From NCBI RefSeq assembly GCF_003545875.1, contig NZ_QHCS01000003.1:1-64000 (forward strand): 64,000 nucleotides of DNA. The letters are read 5' to 3'. The position numbers were made by a program, and so were the translations under genes. Under the pieces are notes generated by a model. That model did no database searches. It saw nothing but the letters and a program-made list of their open reading frames with translations, and was not told the DNA's origin. The DNA is from Leptospira stimsonii. GTDB lineage: Bacteria > Spirochaetota > Leptospiria > Leptospirales > Leptospiraceae. The stretch's first letter is position 1. The number at the start of each line of letters is the position of its first letter. Positions 44,695-56,027 of this stretch are shown here, piece by piece.

Positions 44695-44720
44695 CCCCAC
44701 CCTGATCTTGGGTGGAGGGG
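44695..44720. other. GC-rich hairpin in intergenic DNA
   Basis: CCACCC (44697-44702), loop TGATCTT, GGGTGG (44710-44715), extended by CCC/GGG with one bulge. No T-run follows, so it is not a clear terminator. The 290-bp interval also holds a GTCGGAACTCCC core at 44800 and no gene. Confidence 0.5.
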
Positions 44721-44892
44721 TGTGGTGGTGGGAAAACTCGGGAGATTTTGCTCTATCATAAAAACGTAATTTTGCAAGAATAAAGTATCCTTTCTTTTTG
44801 TCGGAACTCCCACAAATCCCAATCGTTAGATCGCCGGAATCAGATATCCGCTCATTTTTCTGGCGAGGATATTCGTAAAGTGAGTAGAGGCT

Positions 44893-45638
<746 letters not shown>

Positions 45639-45639
45639 A

Positions 45640-46692
45640 TCAGGTGCTCATCTCCTTTGCTTTCAGTCTGGACTTTTGAGAAATGCTGTCTTTTTCCGGA
45701 GGAAGCAAGGCCACCTTTCCATAGAGCATTCTTGCTCTTTGACGATCGCCCTGGAGTTCGGAAATTTCCGCTAAATGAAAAAGAGATTCTTTGATGGATT
45801 CTCCCGAAGGGTATTTTTTGATATAGGTAGAAAAGGAAGAATTCGCGTTGTCGAGATCGTTCGTTTTCATAAGGCAGATTCCGAGTTGAAAAAGAGAATT
45901 CTCCACCAACTTCTTCTCGGAGTCGAATTTGAAATCCGTTCGATTGAGTAGATCCTTGTAAATTGTCATCGCATCACTGTGTTTTCCAACGTTCACCAAT
46001 GTATGAGCCCGGTTATAAAGCGACGTGATGGAATTATCCACTCCTTGCGTTATCGAGGATTTTTCCACTGCGGGTTTCATGATGTTCTGGAGTGTTTCCT
46101 GGGAAACCCTATTTCCGCCTTCGTAAACGAGCGGAGGCATATTGAGGGGAAAGGGACTTCCCCTTCTCGCAAGTTCCAAAAGTTCCGTCGCACGACCGGA
46201 ATATGCGGTTCCCGGATAATGTTGTAAATATTTTTCAAACGCGTAGACTGCATGCGGAAGATTGTTATTCTTATAGAACACTTCGGCTACGTTCATCAAT
46301 TCGAAAGCCGGATTTCTGGTGTCGGATTGTCCCAGAATCTCTTTCAACTTTTTATGAACTTGTCTGAGCTGACTGGAAAAAACTTTCATCATTTTCAAAA
46401 TGAGGTGGGTTTTCTCCGCTACAAATTGTTCAAACTCATTGGGTTTGAAAACGAGAATGGTAGCATTGCCTATGACTTGAGCGGTCTCTTCTCTAGGATA
46501 TTTTCCTAGCGCGGATTTGACTCCGAAGAATTCTCCAATCCTGACGTCTTCTTTCACTTCTTGTCCGGTGTCCAATGCCGGAAATGTTAGGATGACGCGC
46601 CCATTTCTCAGGACGTAAATATCCTCCGCTTTATCCTTTTCAAAATAAATGATGGATCCGCCTTTATAATTTCTGATGATCGGACCGGCCAA
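45640..46692 (-). CDS. Cyclic-nucleotide-binding protein with TPR repeats
   Basis: A protein of 350 residues. Residues about 5-110 form a cyclic-nucleotide-binding-like barrel (SIIYFEKDKAEDIYVLRNGRVILT, IGEFFGVKSALGKYPREETA). The phosphate cassette keeps Gly-Glu but differs from cAMP binders, so ligand binding is unsure. No helix-turn-helix follows. Instead there are TPR-type repeats at about 130-175 (FELMNVAEVFYKNNN, AVYAFEKYLQHYPG) and 220-335 (SLYNRAHTLVNVGK, SLFHLAEISELQGDRQRARMLY), suggesting a protein-interaction scaffold. The start is TTG with a weak AGG site. It sits between the amidohydrolase and the Crp-type gene, closely spaced to both. Confidence 0.82.
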   Translation of the reverse strand: MAGPIIRNYKGGSIIYFEKDKAEDIYVLRNGRVILTFPALDTGQEVKEDVRIGEFFGVKSALGKYPREETAQVIGNATILVFKPNEFEQFVAEKTHLILKMMKVFSSQLRQVHKKLKEILGQSDTRNPAFELMNVAEVFYKNNNLPHAVYAFEKYLQHYPGTAYSGRATELLELARRGSPFPLNMPPLVYEGGNRVSQETLQNIMKPAVEKSSITQGVDNSITSLYNRAHTLVNVGKHSDAMTIYKDLLNRTDFKFDSEKKLVENSLFQLGICLMKTNDLDNANSSFSTYIKKYPSGESIKESLFHLAEISELQGDRQRARMLYGKVALLPPEKDSISQKSRLKAKEMST

Positions 46693-46700
46693 ATGATTAC

Positions 46701-47951
46701 CTACTCAAAGTTATCAAATTCTTTCTGTGCGGGGAAAAATGCCAAATCCTTTTTATAACCAAGGGAGACGGCAAGGGATTCCAGGAGTTTTCCTGGAGAA
46801 CCGGATAAATACTTTTCTGTGTCCTCTATGCGAATTCTCTCCACGTCCGCGCCGGATTCTTCGAAAAAAGTTTCCAAACTAACATCCCCATAAACGGGAA
46901 CTCCGTCTCTTAGGACAAGACGAATACTATTTAGGTCGGATTCGCAGAGGTTCGTATAGGGATCTTCTGAATTTCTAGATACGATCACCAAATCTGCTTT
47001 TTTTCCGACTTCGATGCTCCCAATTTCCTTTTCGACTCGCAATGCCTTTGCCGGGTTTGTCGTCACCATTTCAAAAAGAATTTTGGGAGGAAGGTCTTCT
47101 CCGTATTCGGTCTGATAAAATTTTCTCGCTGTACGAATTTCTTCCAAAAGATTCAAAGAACCGCAGAGACTCGAATCCGTTCCTAAAGAGACGTTTACTT
47201 TGTATTTGAGAAGATCTCGAATGTCGGTCGTTCTTTCGTAGAGAAATAGATTCGCTTCCGGGCACCAAACCAAATGAGCCTTCTTTTCGGCGATGAGTGC
47301 GATATCGGACTCGGATAAGACGACTCCGTGAACGAGAACGGTATGTTCGCTCAAACAAGCCATTTTACTCAGGGCTTTGAGTGAATCTCTCGATTCGGAA
47401 TCGAATCCTTCCGCGATTCGAGTGATATAGGGAATATCTTCTTTTAGGGCTTTTGCATATTCTTCTTTTGGTCCATCTCCCCAATTCAAAGAATAGGTAC
47501 AGATACTATGAGAAAGAGAATAACGATTGAGAATTCTTACGGGAACGTTTCCTACAAAAGGATCCTGAACGAAGTGCGGAATATGATCTTGAACAGACGT
47601 AACACCGGAGATTAGATTCTTAAATGAGCCTAAAAGATAGAGTTGTTCCGGTTCCAATTGTTGTCTTTCCGAAAAGACGATCGAAGACTTGAGATCATTA
47701 TCCCACGGGAGCCAGTTTAAATACGGCTTGCTCGGAGCCACTTTTGGAAGATAGGTGCTCAGTAGGTGATCGTGAGCGTTGATCAAACCCGGATAAACAT
47801 AGAGTCCGTTGAGATTCAAACGGATTCTTTTTCCGGCAGGAGGACCACCGGCATTGACGGAGGAAATGACTCCGTCTTTTACAACGATTGTTCCGTTCGG
47901 AATCCATTGATCCTTAGTTACAATGCAGGCGTTTACGAGTTCGTATTCCAT
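46701..47951 (-). CDS. Amidohydrolase-superfamily deaminase-like protein
   Basis: A protein of 416 residues. Metal-dependent amidohydrolase features: PGLINAHDHLLSTYLP (about 54-69; His-x-His is present as HDH), VLVHGVVLSE (about 206), WCPEANLFLY and the terminal Asp in SLGTDSSLCG (about 256-265), followed by TTNPAKALRVEKEIGSIEVGKKADLVI. This arrangement is that of the cytosine deaminase / chlorohydrolase (SsnA/TrzN) group, which hydrolyses C-N or C-Cl bonds on rings. The substrate is unknown. It starts 17 bp after the LytM-like gene and ends 9 bp before the TPR protein. Confidence 0.8.
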   Translation of the reverse strand: MEYELVNACIVTKDQWIPNGTIVVKDGVISSVNAGGPPAGKRIRLNLNGLYVYPGLINAHDHLLSTYLPKVAPSKPYLNWLPWDNDLKSSIVFSERQQLEPEQLYLLGSFKNLISGVTSVQDHIPHFVQDPFVGNVPVRILNRYSLSHSICTYSLNWGDGPKEEYAKALKEDIPYITRIAEGFDSESRDSLKALSKMACLSEHTVLVHGVVLSESDIALIAEKKAHLVWCPEANLFLYERTTDIRDLLKYKVNVSLGTDSSLCGSLNLLEEIRTARKFYQTEYGEDLPPKILFEMVTTNPAKALRVEKEIGSIEVGKKADLVIVSRNSEDPYTNLCESDLNSIRLVLRDGVPVYGDVSLETFFEESGADVERIRIEDTEKYLSGSPGKLLESLAVSLGYKKDLAFFPAQKEFDNFE

Positions 47952-47967
47952 TTTTTGATTACATTCT

Positions 47968-48630
47968 TTACTGAATTTGTAAGCCCGGGTCCACGGGGGC
48001 GCTTCCGCGATTCAATTGAAAATAGAGTCCCTTTCCGGATTCCAATGATCCGATGATTCGAGAAGAATCGACCGTTTCTCCTTCGGTGACGGATACACTT
48101 TTTAGATTGGCGTAGACGCTCGAATATCCGTTTTTGTGTTCTAATATTACAAATTTCTTATATCCTTCCATCTCATCCACGACCAAAACTTTGCCGGGAG
48201 AAGCCGGCCGCACTTCGTTGTGTCTGGAGGCTTTGAAAAGAACTCCTTTGTGGGGCGCAAAGCTCAGCTTGCTAAAAACGGTTTGAACGGGAGGTCTGCT
48301 TTTGAGAGGAAAACGAAGATGAGGTTTGGAAGAATCAGGAAGCTCTTCTTTACTAATCGTTCTTGGAGTTTTCGAGGCTAGTTTTTCATTCTCCCGAGTT
48401 ACGGGTTTTTTCACCTTTAAGGATTCTCCAGGAATCAAAGGATCGTCCTTTTTTTTACCGTTCCATTCCATAATCTTATGATAATCTACGTTGAACTTCT
48501 TTCCCAAAGAATAATAAGTATCTCCTCTTTGGACGTTGTAAACGGAAAGATTCTGCGACCCAGCGGCAAAGATCGAAAAGGAGGTCGTAAAAAAAAGTAA
48601 AACTAAGAATCTCCGAAACGTACGGTTCAT
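47968..48630 (-). CDS. LysM + degenerate LytM (M23-like) exported protein
   Basis: A protein of 220 residues. A signal peptide (FLVLLFFTTSFSIFAAG) is followed by a LysM domain (YNVQRGDTYYSLGKKFNVDYHKI, split at about 30-52), a linker, and a LytM/M23-like domain at about 115-215. In that domain the metal ligands of active peptidases seem lost: APHKGVLFKA stands where H-x-G-x-D is expected, and GLYFQL stands for the H-x-H strand. It is therefore probably a non-catalytic LytM factor of the EnvC/NlpD type that regulates amidases in cell separation (inference). The ATG start is preferred over a TTG six codons upstream. The fusA terminator precedes it, so it has its own promoter. Confidence 0.78.
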   Translation of the reverse strand: MNRTFRRFLVLLFFTTSFSIFAAGSQNLSVYNVQRGDTYYSLGKKFNVDYHKIMEWNGKKKDDPLIPGESLKVKKPVTRENEKLASKTPRTISKEELPDSSKPHLRFPLKSRPPVQTVFSKLSFAPHKGVLFKASRHNEVRPASPGKVLVVDEMEGYKKFVILEHKNGYSSVYANLKSVSVTEGETVDSSRIIGSLESGKGLYFQLNRGSAPVDPGLQIQ

Positions 48631-48688
48631 TTCTTTGAGTATCGGCAAAAGTGAGCGAGGAACTGCATTCAGGAATCGGTTCGGAGAT

Positions 48689-48718
48689 AAAAAAAGGGAG
48701 CCCTTTGAGGCTCCCTTT
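48689..48718 (-). terminator. Rho-independent terminator of fusA
   Basis: On the minus strand AAAGGGAGCC, loop TCAAAG, GGCTCCCTTT, then TTTTATC: ten perfect pairs, 27 bp after the fusA stop. Confidence 0.93.
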
Positions 48719-48744
48719 GGTAGGAAAGATCTTTCCGTGAAAAA

Positions 48745-50878
<2,134 letters not shown>

Positions 50879-50898
50879 ATAAAAGATTGCAAATCCAT

Positions 50899-50914
50899 TC
50901 GGTGAAATCACCGA
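50899..50914. promoter_or_regulatory. 16-bp palindrome in the fusA 5' region
   Basis: TCGGTGA-AA-TCACCGA, a perfect 7-bp inverted repeat with a 2-bp centre, 34 bp upstream of the fusA start. It could be an operator or an mRNA hairpin. The rest of the roughly 350-bp gap to the divergent trkH gene shows nothing else recognisable. Confidence 0.4.
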
Positions 50915-51216
50915 CGGGGAGCTTTGGAGAAAGTCCCTCAATTTACCAGATTCCAAAAAAGAGCGGATTTGTAAATCTAAATCATTGAATCAGTTGCTTT
51001 GGAGTCGTTTTTCATTTGCCGGTTAACGATTTGGAAAAAATATGATCTTTTGCATCCCAGAGGTCAATTTCACCCTTTTTGAAATCGAGATCGGATTTTG
51101 GAAAGCTTGCGGTTGAGAACCAAGAAGTATTCTTTTTTGGTCGAAGGCACCCGGATTCTTATTTGATCCATTCGTTTGGAGAATCGGAATCTCCTTTTCG
51201 CTGGGAATAGGTTCTT

Positions 51217-52839
51217 ATGCACCCACTGAAACTTTTTAAAAGAAATGTAAATCGAATCGCGAAAGCATTTCTTTTGTTGTCGGTTGCAAGAACTCTTTGT
51301 CTCGGATTTGCAATGGCGATTCTGGCCGGCTCCTTTGCCATCTATGTTACCGAATCGGGTCGCCTCAGTTATACCAATTCCCTTTATATCGCAACGTCTT
51401 CCATTTGTGTCACCGGACTTTCTCCTGTTCTTCTTTCGGAACTCCAGAGACCGACTCAGCTGATTATGATGTTTCTCATCCAGATCGGTGGATTGGGAAT
51501 CATAACGTTCACGGTTTTGATCGGCGTCTTAGTCGTGAGAGGTCTTTCTCGAAGCACACGTTTGGCTTCCTTTGTTTACGAGGCTACGGACGCTCATCTT
51601 GCGAAAAAAATGAGAGAGAAGAATCAGGGGCATAATCATTCCGGAGTAGTCGCTCCCGGTAAGAAGAAGTCGGAAGCGGAAGCCTCCTACGTAAGAAGAA
51701 TGCTTCTTTCACTTTTTAATATTTCTCTTTCAATCGAGGCCGTCGGTGCGATTCTTCTTTACCTTTATATGCCGGAAACGGATCGCCTTCCTGGAACTCC
51801 GAATCGATTTTTTTTGAGTTTGTTCACTTCGGTTTCCGCTTTTAACAACGCGGGCTTTTCTATCGTGGACGATTTGAGTTTTCTTGCGAAAGATCCGATT
51901 TCTCTTTTGATCATCCAATTCTTAATCGTAATGGGTGGAATCGGATTTCCCGTGATTATCTTCATCGAAAAATCGATCTTAGAAATTATTCAGAAGTTCA
52001 TGAGCAAAATCGAAACCGTCACTGAGACGTTTATGATGCGGAGAACGATGCTTTTGGGCGTGGACCCTCCCGGATGGTTTATCTTTGTGATCGCGACTTC
52101 CGTTCGTCTGGAAGAACGTTTGGAATTGTATCGAAAAGAATTGTTCGGAGACGCGAATCGGTTGCAGATGAGCATCATCGTATTCGGATCTTTGATCTTG
52201 ATTCATATCGGTGGACTTTCGATTCTTCTAATTGAATACAACAATCTGGAAACGATTGGAAAGATGGATTTTGCGGATAAGTTGTTTAATTCTTTCTTTT
52301 TATCCGTTTCTTCGAGGACTGCCGGTTTTAACACGTTCGATATTACCGAAATCAGAAGTGCGACGTATGTTCTTCTTTGTTCTTTGATGTTTATCGGAGG
52401 AGGTCCTCAAGGAGCCGCCGGCGGGATCAAGATCACGACGTTCTTTATATTAATCTTATATTTGAAAAATGTAATTAGTCCTCAGACTCGAGTACAAGCT
52501 TGGGGAGAAGACGTTTCTAAAAATTCGGTCGCGATTTCGACTCGAATCTATTTTCTCGCGACGATTTCTCTCGTAATCTTTATGTTTTTGATTACCCTCG
52601 CGAATGGAAACAAGCACGGAATCGAAACGATCTTCTTCGAAGTCATGTCCGCATTTGGGACCGTCGGTTTGAGTCTTGGAATGACCCCGTACACGAATGA
52701 CATTGAAAAATATCTTTATATCGCCCTGATGTTCATGGGGCGGGTCGGAACCTTTACTCTCCTGATTGCCTTCACCGGACACTCCGGACTCGGAGATTTG
52801 GGAAGTAAGGACGACGGCTTGAAGATTCAAGTCGGATAA
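51217..52839 (+). CDS. TrkH/KtrB-type potassium uptake membrane subunit
   Basis: A membrane protein of 540 residues. Four pore-loop repeats are visible, each with the Gly of the selectivity filter: SICVTGLSP (about 66), SAFNNAGFS (about 208), SSRTAGFNT (about 367) and SAFGTVGLS (about 483). The M-P-M repeats and final FMGRVGTFTLLIAF match the Trk/Ktr superfamily. A soluble insert at about 125-160 (KKMREKNQGHNHSG) separates the first and second repeats. It would import K+, normally with a cytoplasmic RCK partner (TrkA/KtrA); no such gene is adjacent in this window. Confidence 0.9.
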   Translation: MHPLKLFKRNVNRIAKAFLLLSVARTLCLGFAMAILAGSFAIYVTESGRLSYTNSLYIATSSICVTGLSPVLLSELQRPTQLIMMFLIQIGGLGIITFTVLIGVLVVRGLSRSTRLASFVYEATDAHLAKKMREKNQGHNHSGVVAPGKKKSEAEASYVRRMLLSLFNISLSIEAVGAILLYLYMPETDRLPGTPNRFFLSLFTSVSAFNNAGFSIVDDLSFLAKDPISLLIIQFLIVMGGIGFPVIIFIEKSILEIIQKFMSKIETVTETFMMRRTMLLGVDPPGWFIFVIATSVRLEERLELYRKELFGDANRLQMSIIVFGSLILIHIGGLSILLIEYNNLETIGKMDFADKLFNSFFLSVSSRTAGFNTFDITEIRSATYVLLCSLMFIGGGPQGAAGGIKITTFFILILYLKNVISPQTRVQAWGEDVSKNSVAISTRIYFLATISLVIFMFLITLANGNKHGIETIFFEVMSAFGTVGLSLGMTPYTNDIEKYLYIALMFMGRVGTFTLLIAFTGHSGLGDLGSKDDGLKIQVG

Positions 52840-53049
52840 AAATTCTTCGCTTTCTCATTCTTAATTCTTGCAAACAGACCTTCCCAGGAAGGGAAATCCT
52901 GCTTCGATCCAAACCGGAAAAGCCATTTTTAAGAATCGATTTTGATTCAACCTTTGATTTTCAACCCGATGAAAAACGATTCTCCGTAACGAAAGTTTAT
53001 CGGGAATTTCCGAAAATGGAGATCGAAAAAGAGTTGAAGAAAAGAGGAG

Positions 53050-53065
53050 GTATATAAATATATAC
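53050..53065. promoter_or_regulatory. Near-palindromic vapBC operator candidate
   Basis: GTATATAAATATATAC, a 16-bp inverted repeat with one mismatch, 20 bp before the vapB start. A second half-site GTATAT directly adjoins the ATG. Type II antitoxins usually repress their own operon through such sites. Confidence 0.5.
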
Positions 53066-53084
53066 GGAGAAGGGAGAAGTATAT

Positions 53085-53342
53085 ATGGCGCTCAGCATCA
53101 AAGACCCCGAAACGGATTTATTAGCGAGAAAATTAGCCTCGCTGACAGGGGAAACGTTGACTGAGGCCATCACAAATGCACTTCGGGAAAGGTTAGATCG
53201 GATGGAACACAATCTGAACGTTCATTTTTCTTTGGATGAGATCTATGAAATCTCACGTCGTTTTCGAGAACGGATTCAACAACCGTTTTCTTCTTTGGAT
53301 CACGGGGAAGAGCTCTATAATCAGGAAGGATTGCCGGATTGA
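53085..53342 (+). CDS. vapB: Type II antitoxin, VapB family (Rv0623-like)
   Basis: A protein of 85 residues. The N-terminal MALSIKDPETDLLARKLASLTGET is the ribbon/AbrB-like or PSK-type antitoxin head (split here for brevity), followed by ITNALRERLDRMEH. This matches PF07704 antitoxins, whose N-terminus binds DNA and C-terminus wraps the toxin. AGGGAG lies 8 nt before the ATG. Its stop overlaps the toxin start by four bases (TTGA), so antitoxin and toxin are coupled. A near-palindrome upstream is a candidate operator. Confidence 0.92.
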   Translation: MALSIKDPETDLLARKLASLTGETLTEAITNALRERLDRMEHNLNVHFSLDEIYEISRRFRERIQQPFSSLDHGEELYNQEGLPD

Positions 53343-53737
53343 TCGTAGATACTTCCGCATTGCTCGCGATTCTTCTCCAAGAAGAAGAACAGGAAAAGTT
53401 TGTCCTCTCGATCGTTTCTACTCCGAATTCTCGAATGTCGGTTGCAAATTATTTGGAAGCCGCGGTTCGAACCGATCGCCTCAAAGATCCGGTACTTTCC
53501 CGCTTGTTGGATGAAGCTATCGCAAAATTGAAAATTGCATTGGAACCTGTGACCGTCGAACAAATTCGACTGGCTCGGGACGCTTACAAAGATTTCGGGA
53601 AAGGAAGCGGACATCCTGCGGGTTTGAATTTCGGAGATTGTTTTGCGTACGCGCTTGCGAAGGACCAACGAGCGCCTCTTTTGTTTAAAGGAGAAGATTT
53701 TTTTCACACAGATGTGGAGCGCGCAAAGACCTTTTGA
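53339..53737 (+). CDS. vapC: Type II toxin, VapC PIN-domain ribonuclease
   Basis: A protein of 132 residues with the PIN fold. Acidic metal-binding residues are at VDTSAL (Asp4), NYLEAAV (Glu near 42) and NFGDCFAYALA (Asp near 99), so the nuclease site looks intact. VapC toxins cut specific RNAs, often initiator tRNA. The start is TTG, overlapping the vapB stop, with GGAAGGA 8 nt upstream; a weak start keeps toxin below antitoxin. eutB begins 42 bp downstream without a visible terminator. Confidence 0.92.
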   Translation: MIVDTSALLAILLQEEEQEKFVLSIVSTPNSRMSVANYLEAAVRTDRLKDPVLSRLLDEAIAKLKIALEPVTVEQIRLARDAYKDFGKGSGHPAGLNFGDCFAYALAKDQRAPLLFKGEDFFHTDVERAKTF

Positions 53738-53779
53738 AATTCTGGTTGCAGTTCGTTTGGAAAAGAAGAACGTCTGGCC

Positions 53780-55168
53780 GTGGATTATCGAATTCGAATT
53801 CAAAATCGACATTATCAGTTTTCTGATCTGAAAAGCGTACTCGCAAAGGCGAGTCCGCTTCGCTCAGGAGATATTTTAGCGGGAATCGGAGCTACGAGTT
53901 ATGAAGAACGAGTCGCGGCTCAGTTGATTCTTTCCGATCTTCCCTTGACCTTATTTTTGCAGGAACTTCTGATTCCGTATGAGGAAGATGAGGTGACTCG
54001 ATTGATCGTCGACAGTCATGACGCAAACGCCTTTTCCTCGATTTCTTCTCTCAGCGTCGGAGAATTCAGAGAATTCTTATTAAATGAAAAAACGGATTCC
54101 GAAGTGCTTCGAAAGCTCGCCTTTGGAATCACTCCGGAAATGGCCGCCGCTGTTTCCAAACTCTGCTCGATTCAGGATTTGATCTGCATTGCAAAGAAGT
54201 GCAGAGTTGTGACAAAATTTAGAAATACGATCGGACTTCCGGGTAGACTTTCCGTTCGATTGCAACCCAATCATCCGACGGACGATCTCAAAGGAATCTC
54301 CGCAGGAATCTTGGATGGTCTTCTTTTGGGAAGTGGAGACGCAGTTATTGGAATCAATCCGGCGACGGACAATCTTCCATCCGTACATTCTCTCCTCAAT
54401 CTTTTGGATGCGCTGATTCAGAAGTATGAAATCCCCACTCAGAGTTGTGTGCTCAGTCATATCACGACCACTCTTGAATTGATTCGACGCGGAGCTCCGG
54501 TGGATCTTGTTTTCCAATCCATTGGCGGTAGTCAAAAGCTGAATGATAGTTTCGGAGTTGATTTGAAATTGATCGAAGAAGCGCGAGAAGCGGCTCTTTC
54601 CCTGAAACGTGGAACGATCGGCGAGAACGTTCTATATTTTGAAACGGGACAAGGCGCCGGACTTTCTGCGGACGCGCACTTTGACGTGGATCAGCAAACC
54701 TTGGAAACAAGAGCCTATGCGGTTGCCAGAAAATTCTCACCTCTTCTTGTGAACACGGTCGTCGGTTTTATCGGACCTGAATACCTCTACAATGGCAAAC
54801 AAATTCTCCGGGCAGGAATGGAAGATCATTTCTGCGGTAAACTTCTCGGTCTTCCGATGGGAGTCGACGTTTGTTACACGAATCACGCGGAGGCGGACGG
54901 AGATGATATGGATACGTTACTCACTCTCTTGGGAGTTGCTGGTTGCAATTATATCATGGGCGTTCCCGGAGCGGACGACGTGATGCTCTCTTATCAAAGC
55001 ACTTCCTTTCACGACGCGTTGTATCTTCGACAAGTGCTCGGATTGAAACCAGCACCGGAATTCGAAGAATGGCTGACCCAAAAAGGAATTCTGGATTCGA
55101 ATTTGATTCCTCTGGATCAAAAACTCCAAACGGGACTTTTATCCGACTTGGAAACGTTGGCTGGTTAA
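53780..55168 (+). CDS. eutB: Ethanolamine ammonia-lyase, large subunit
   Basis: A protein of 462 residues. It begins with GTG and aligns with EutB from its first strand (YQFSDLKSVLAKASPLRSGDILAG, split in the family as YQFxDxKEVLAKAN). Other conserved segments: GLPGRLSVRLQPNHPTDD (about 150-167), VIGINPATDN, FQSIGGSQKLNDSFG, YFETGQGAGLSADAHFDVDQQ (about 290-310) and VDVCYTNHAEADGDDMD. With EutC and adenosylcobalamin it splits ethanolamine into acetaldehyde and ammonia. No microcompartment shell genes or EutA reactivase lie nearby. The substrate could come from phosphatidylethanolamine. Confidence 0.96.
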   Translation: MDYRIRIQNRHYQFSDLKSVLAKASPLRSGDILAGIGATSYEERVAAQLILSDLPLTLFLQELLIPYEEDEVTRLIVDSHDANAFSSISSLSVGEFREFLLNEKTDSEVLRKLAFGITPEMAAAVSKLCSIQDLICIAKKCRVVTKFRNTIGLPGRLSVRLQPNHPTDDLKGISAGILDGLLLGSGDAVIGINPATDNLPSVHSLLNLLDALIQKYEIPTQSCVLSHITTTLELIRRGAPVDLVFQSIGGSQKLNDSFGVDLKLIEEAREAALSLKRGTIGENVLYFETGQGAGLSADAHFDVDQQTLETRAYAVARKFSPLLVNTVVGFIGPEYLYNGKQILRAGMEDHFCGKLLGLPMGVDVCYTNHAEADGDDMDTLLTLLGVAGCNYIMGVPGADDVMLSYQSTSFHDALYLRQVLGLKPAPEFEEWLTQKGILDSNLIPLDQKLQTGLLSDLETLAG

Positions 55169-55172
55169 GAGA

Positions 55173-55940
55173 ATGGATTGGAAAGACTGGAAACAATGGA
55201 CGACGGCAAGGATCGGTTTAGGGCGAGCCGGAGTTTCGCTTCCTACAAAGGAGATTCTTCGATTTCGTTTGGATCACGCCAGGGCGAGGGACGCGGTTTG
55301 GGCGGAAGTCGATTTCACCGCCGTTTCCGATTTTTTTTCAGAAAGGAAAATTCCTTCTCTTGTGATTCAGTCAAAAGCGATTTCGAGAGAAGAATACTTA
55401 GCCAGACCCGATTTGGGTAAAAAGGTTTCTTCCCAAAGTTTTCAAAAATTAGAACAATTCCGAGAAAGTCGTTCTAATTTTTCCAAAGACTTCGATCTAA
55501 GCCTCGTGATTTCGGACGGTCTTTCTGCGAGTGCGATCAGAGATTCTCTTCTTCCCTTTTTGGAAATTTTTTTACCTTCCTTGGAAAATTCTAAAATTGA
55601 GATGAGTCCGGTTACGATCGTCAAAAACGGAAGGGTTGCCATAGGAGACGAGATCGGCGAATTTTGGAATTCAAAGGCAGTCATTATTTTGATCGGAGAA
55701 AGACCCGGGCTTTCCACGGAAAATAGCTTAGGTCTCTATTTGACATATCATCCGTCCAGCGGACTTACCGATGAAAGACGGAATTGTATTTCTAACATTC
55801 GTCTCGAGGGAATGTCCTTTTCGGACGCTTCCAGGAAAGCTTTGTATCTACTTGATCTTTCGCTACGGAAACAACTTTCAGGAGTCCACCTCAAAGACGA
55901 AGAAGCTCCTTCTCTTTCTGAGAATCGTAAAATCGAATAG
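55173..55940 (+). CDS. eutC: Ethanolamine ammonia-lyase, small subunit
   Basis: A protein of 255 residues. It has the EutC motifs TTARIGLGRAGVSLPT, LRFRLDHARARDAVW (about 29-43), DLSLVISDGLSASA (about 106-119) and LIGERPGLSTENSLGLYLTY (about 171-190), and YLLDLSLRKQLSGVHLKD near the end. The C-terminal domain binds the lower part of the B12 cofactor. It starts 4 bp after eutB, as expected for equimolar subunits. Confidence 0.96.
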   Translation: MDWKDWKQWTTARIGLGRAGVSLPTKEILRFRLDHARARDAVWAEVDFTAVSDFFSERKIPSLVIQSKAISREEYLARPDLGKKVSSQSFQKLEQFRESRSNFSKDFDLSLVISDGLSASAIRDSLLPFLEIFLPSLENSKIEMSPVTIVKNGRVAIGDEIGEFWNSKAVIILIGERPGLSTENSLGLYLTYHPSSGLTDERRNCISNIRLEGMSFSDASRKALYLLDLSLRKQLSGVHLKDEEAPSLSENRKIE

Positions 55941-56027
55941 AAATTCGAACAACACAAACGATATGTTTCCTTCCCATTCTTGGATTTTCCTTGATGAATT
56001 CAGGGTTTCTAAGGAATGTAACCGAGT

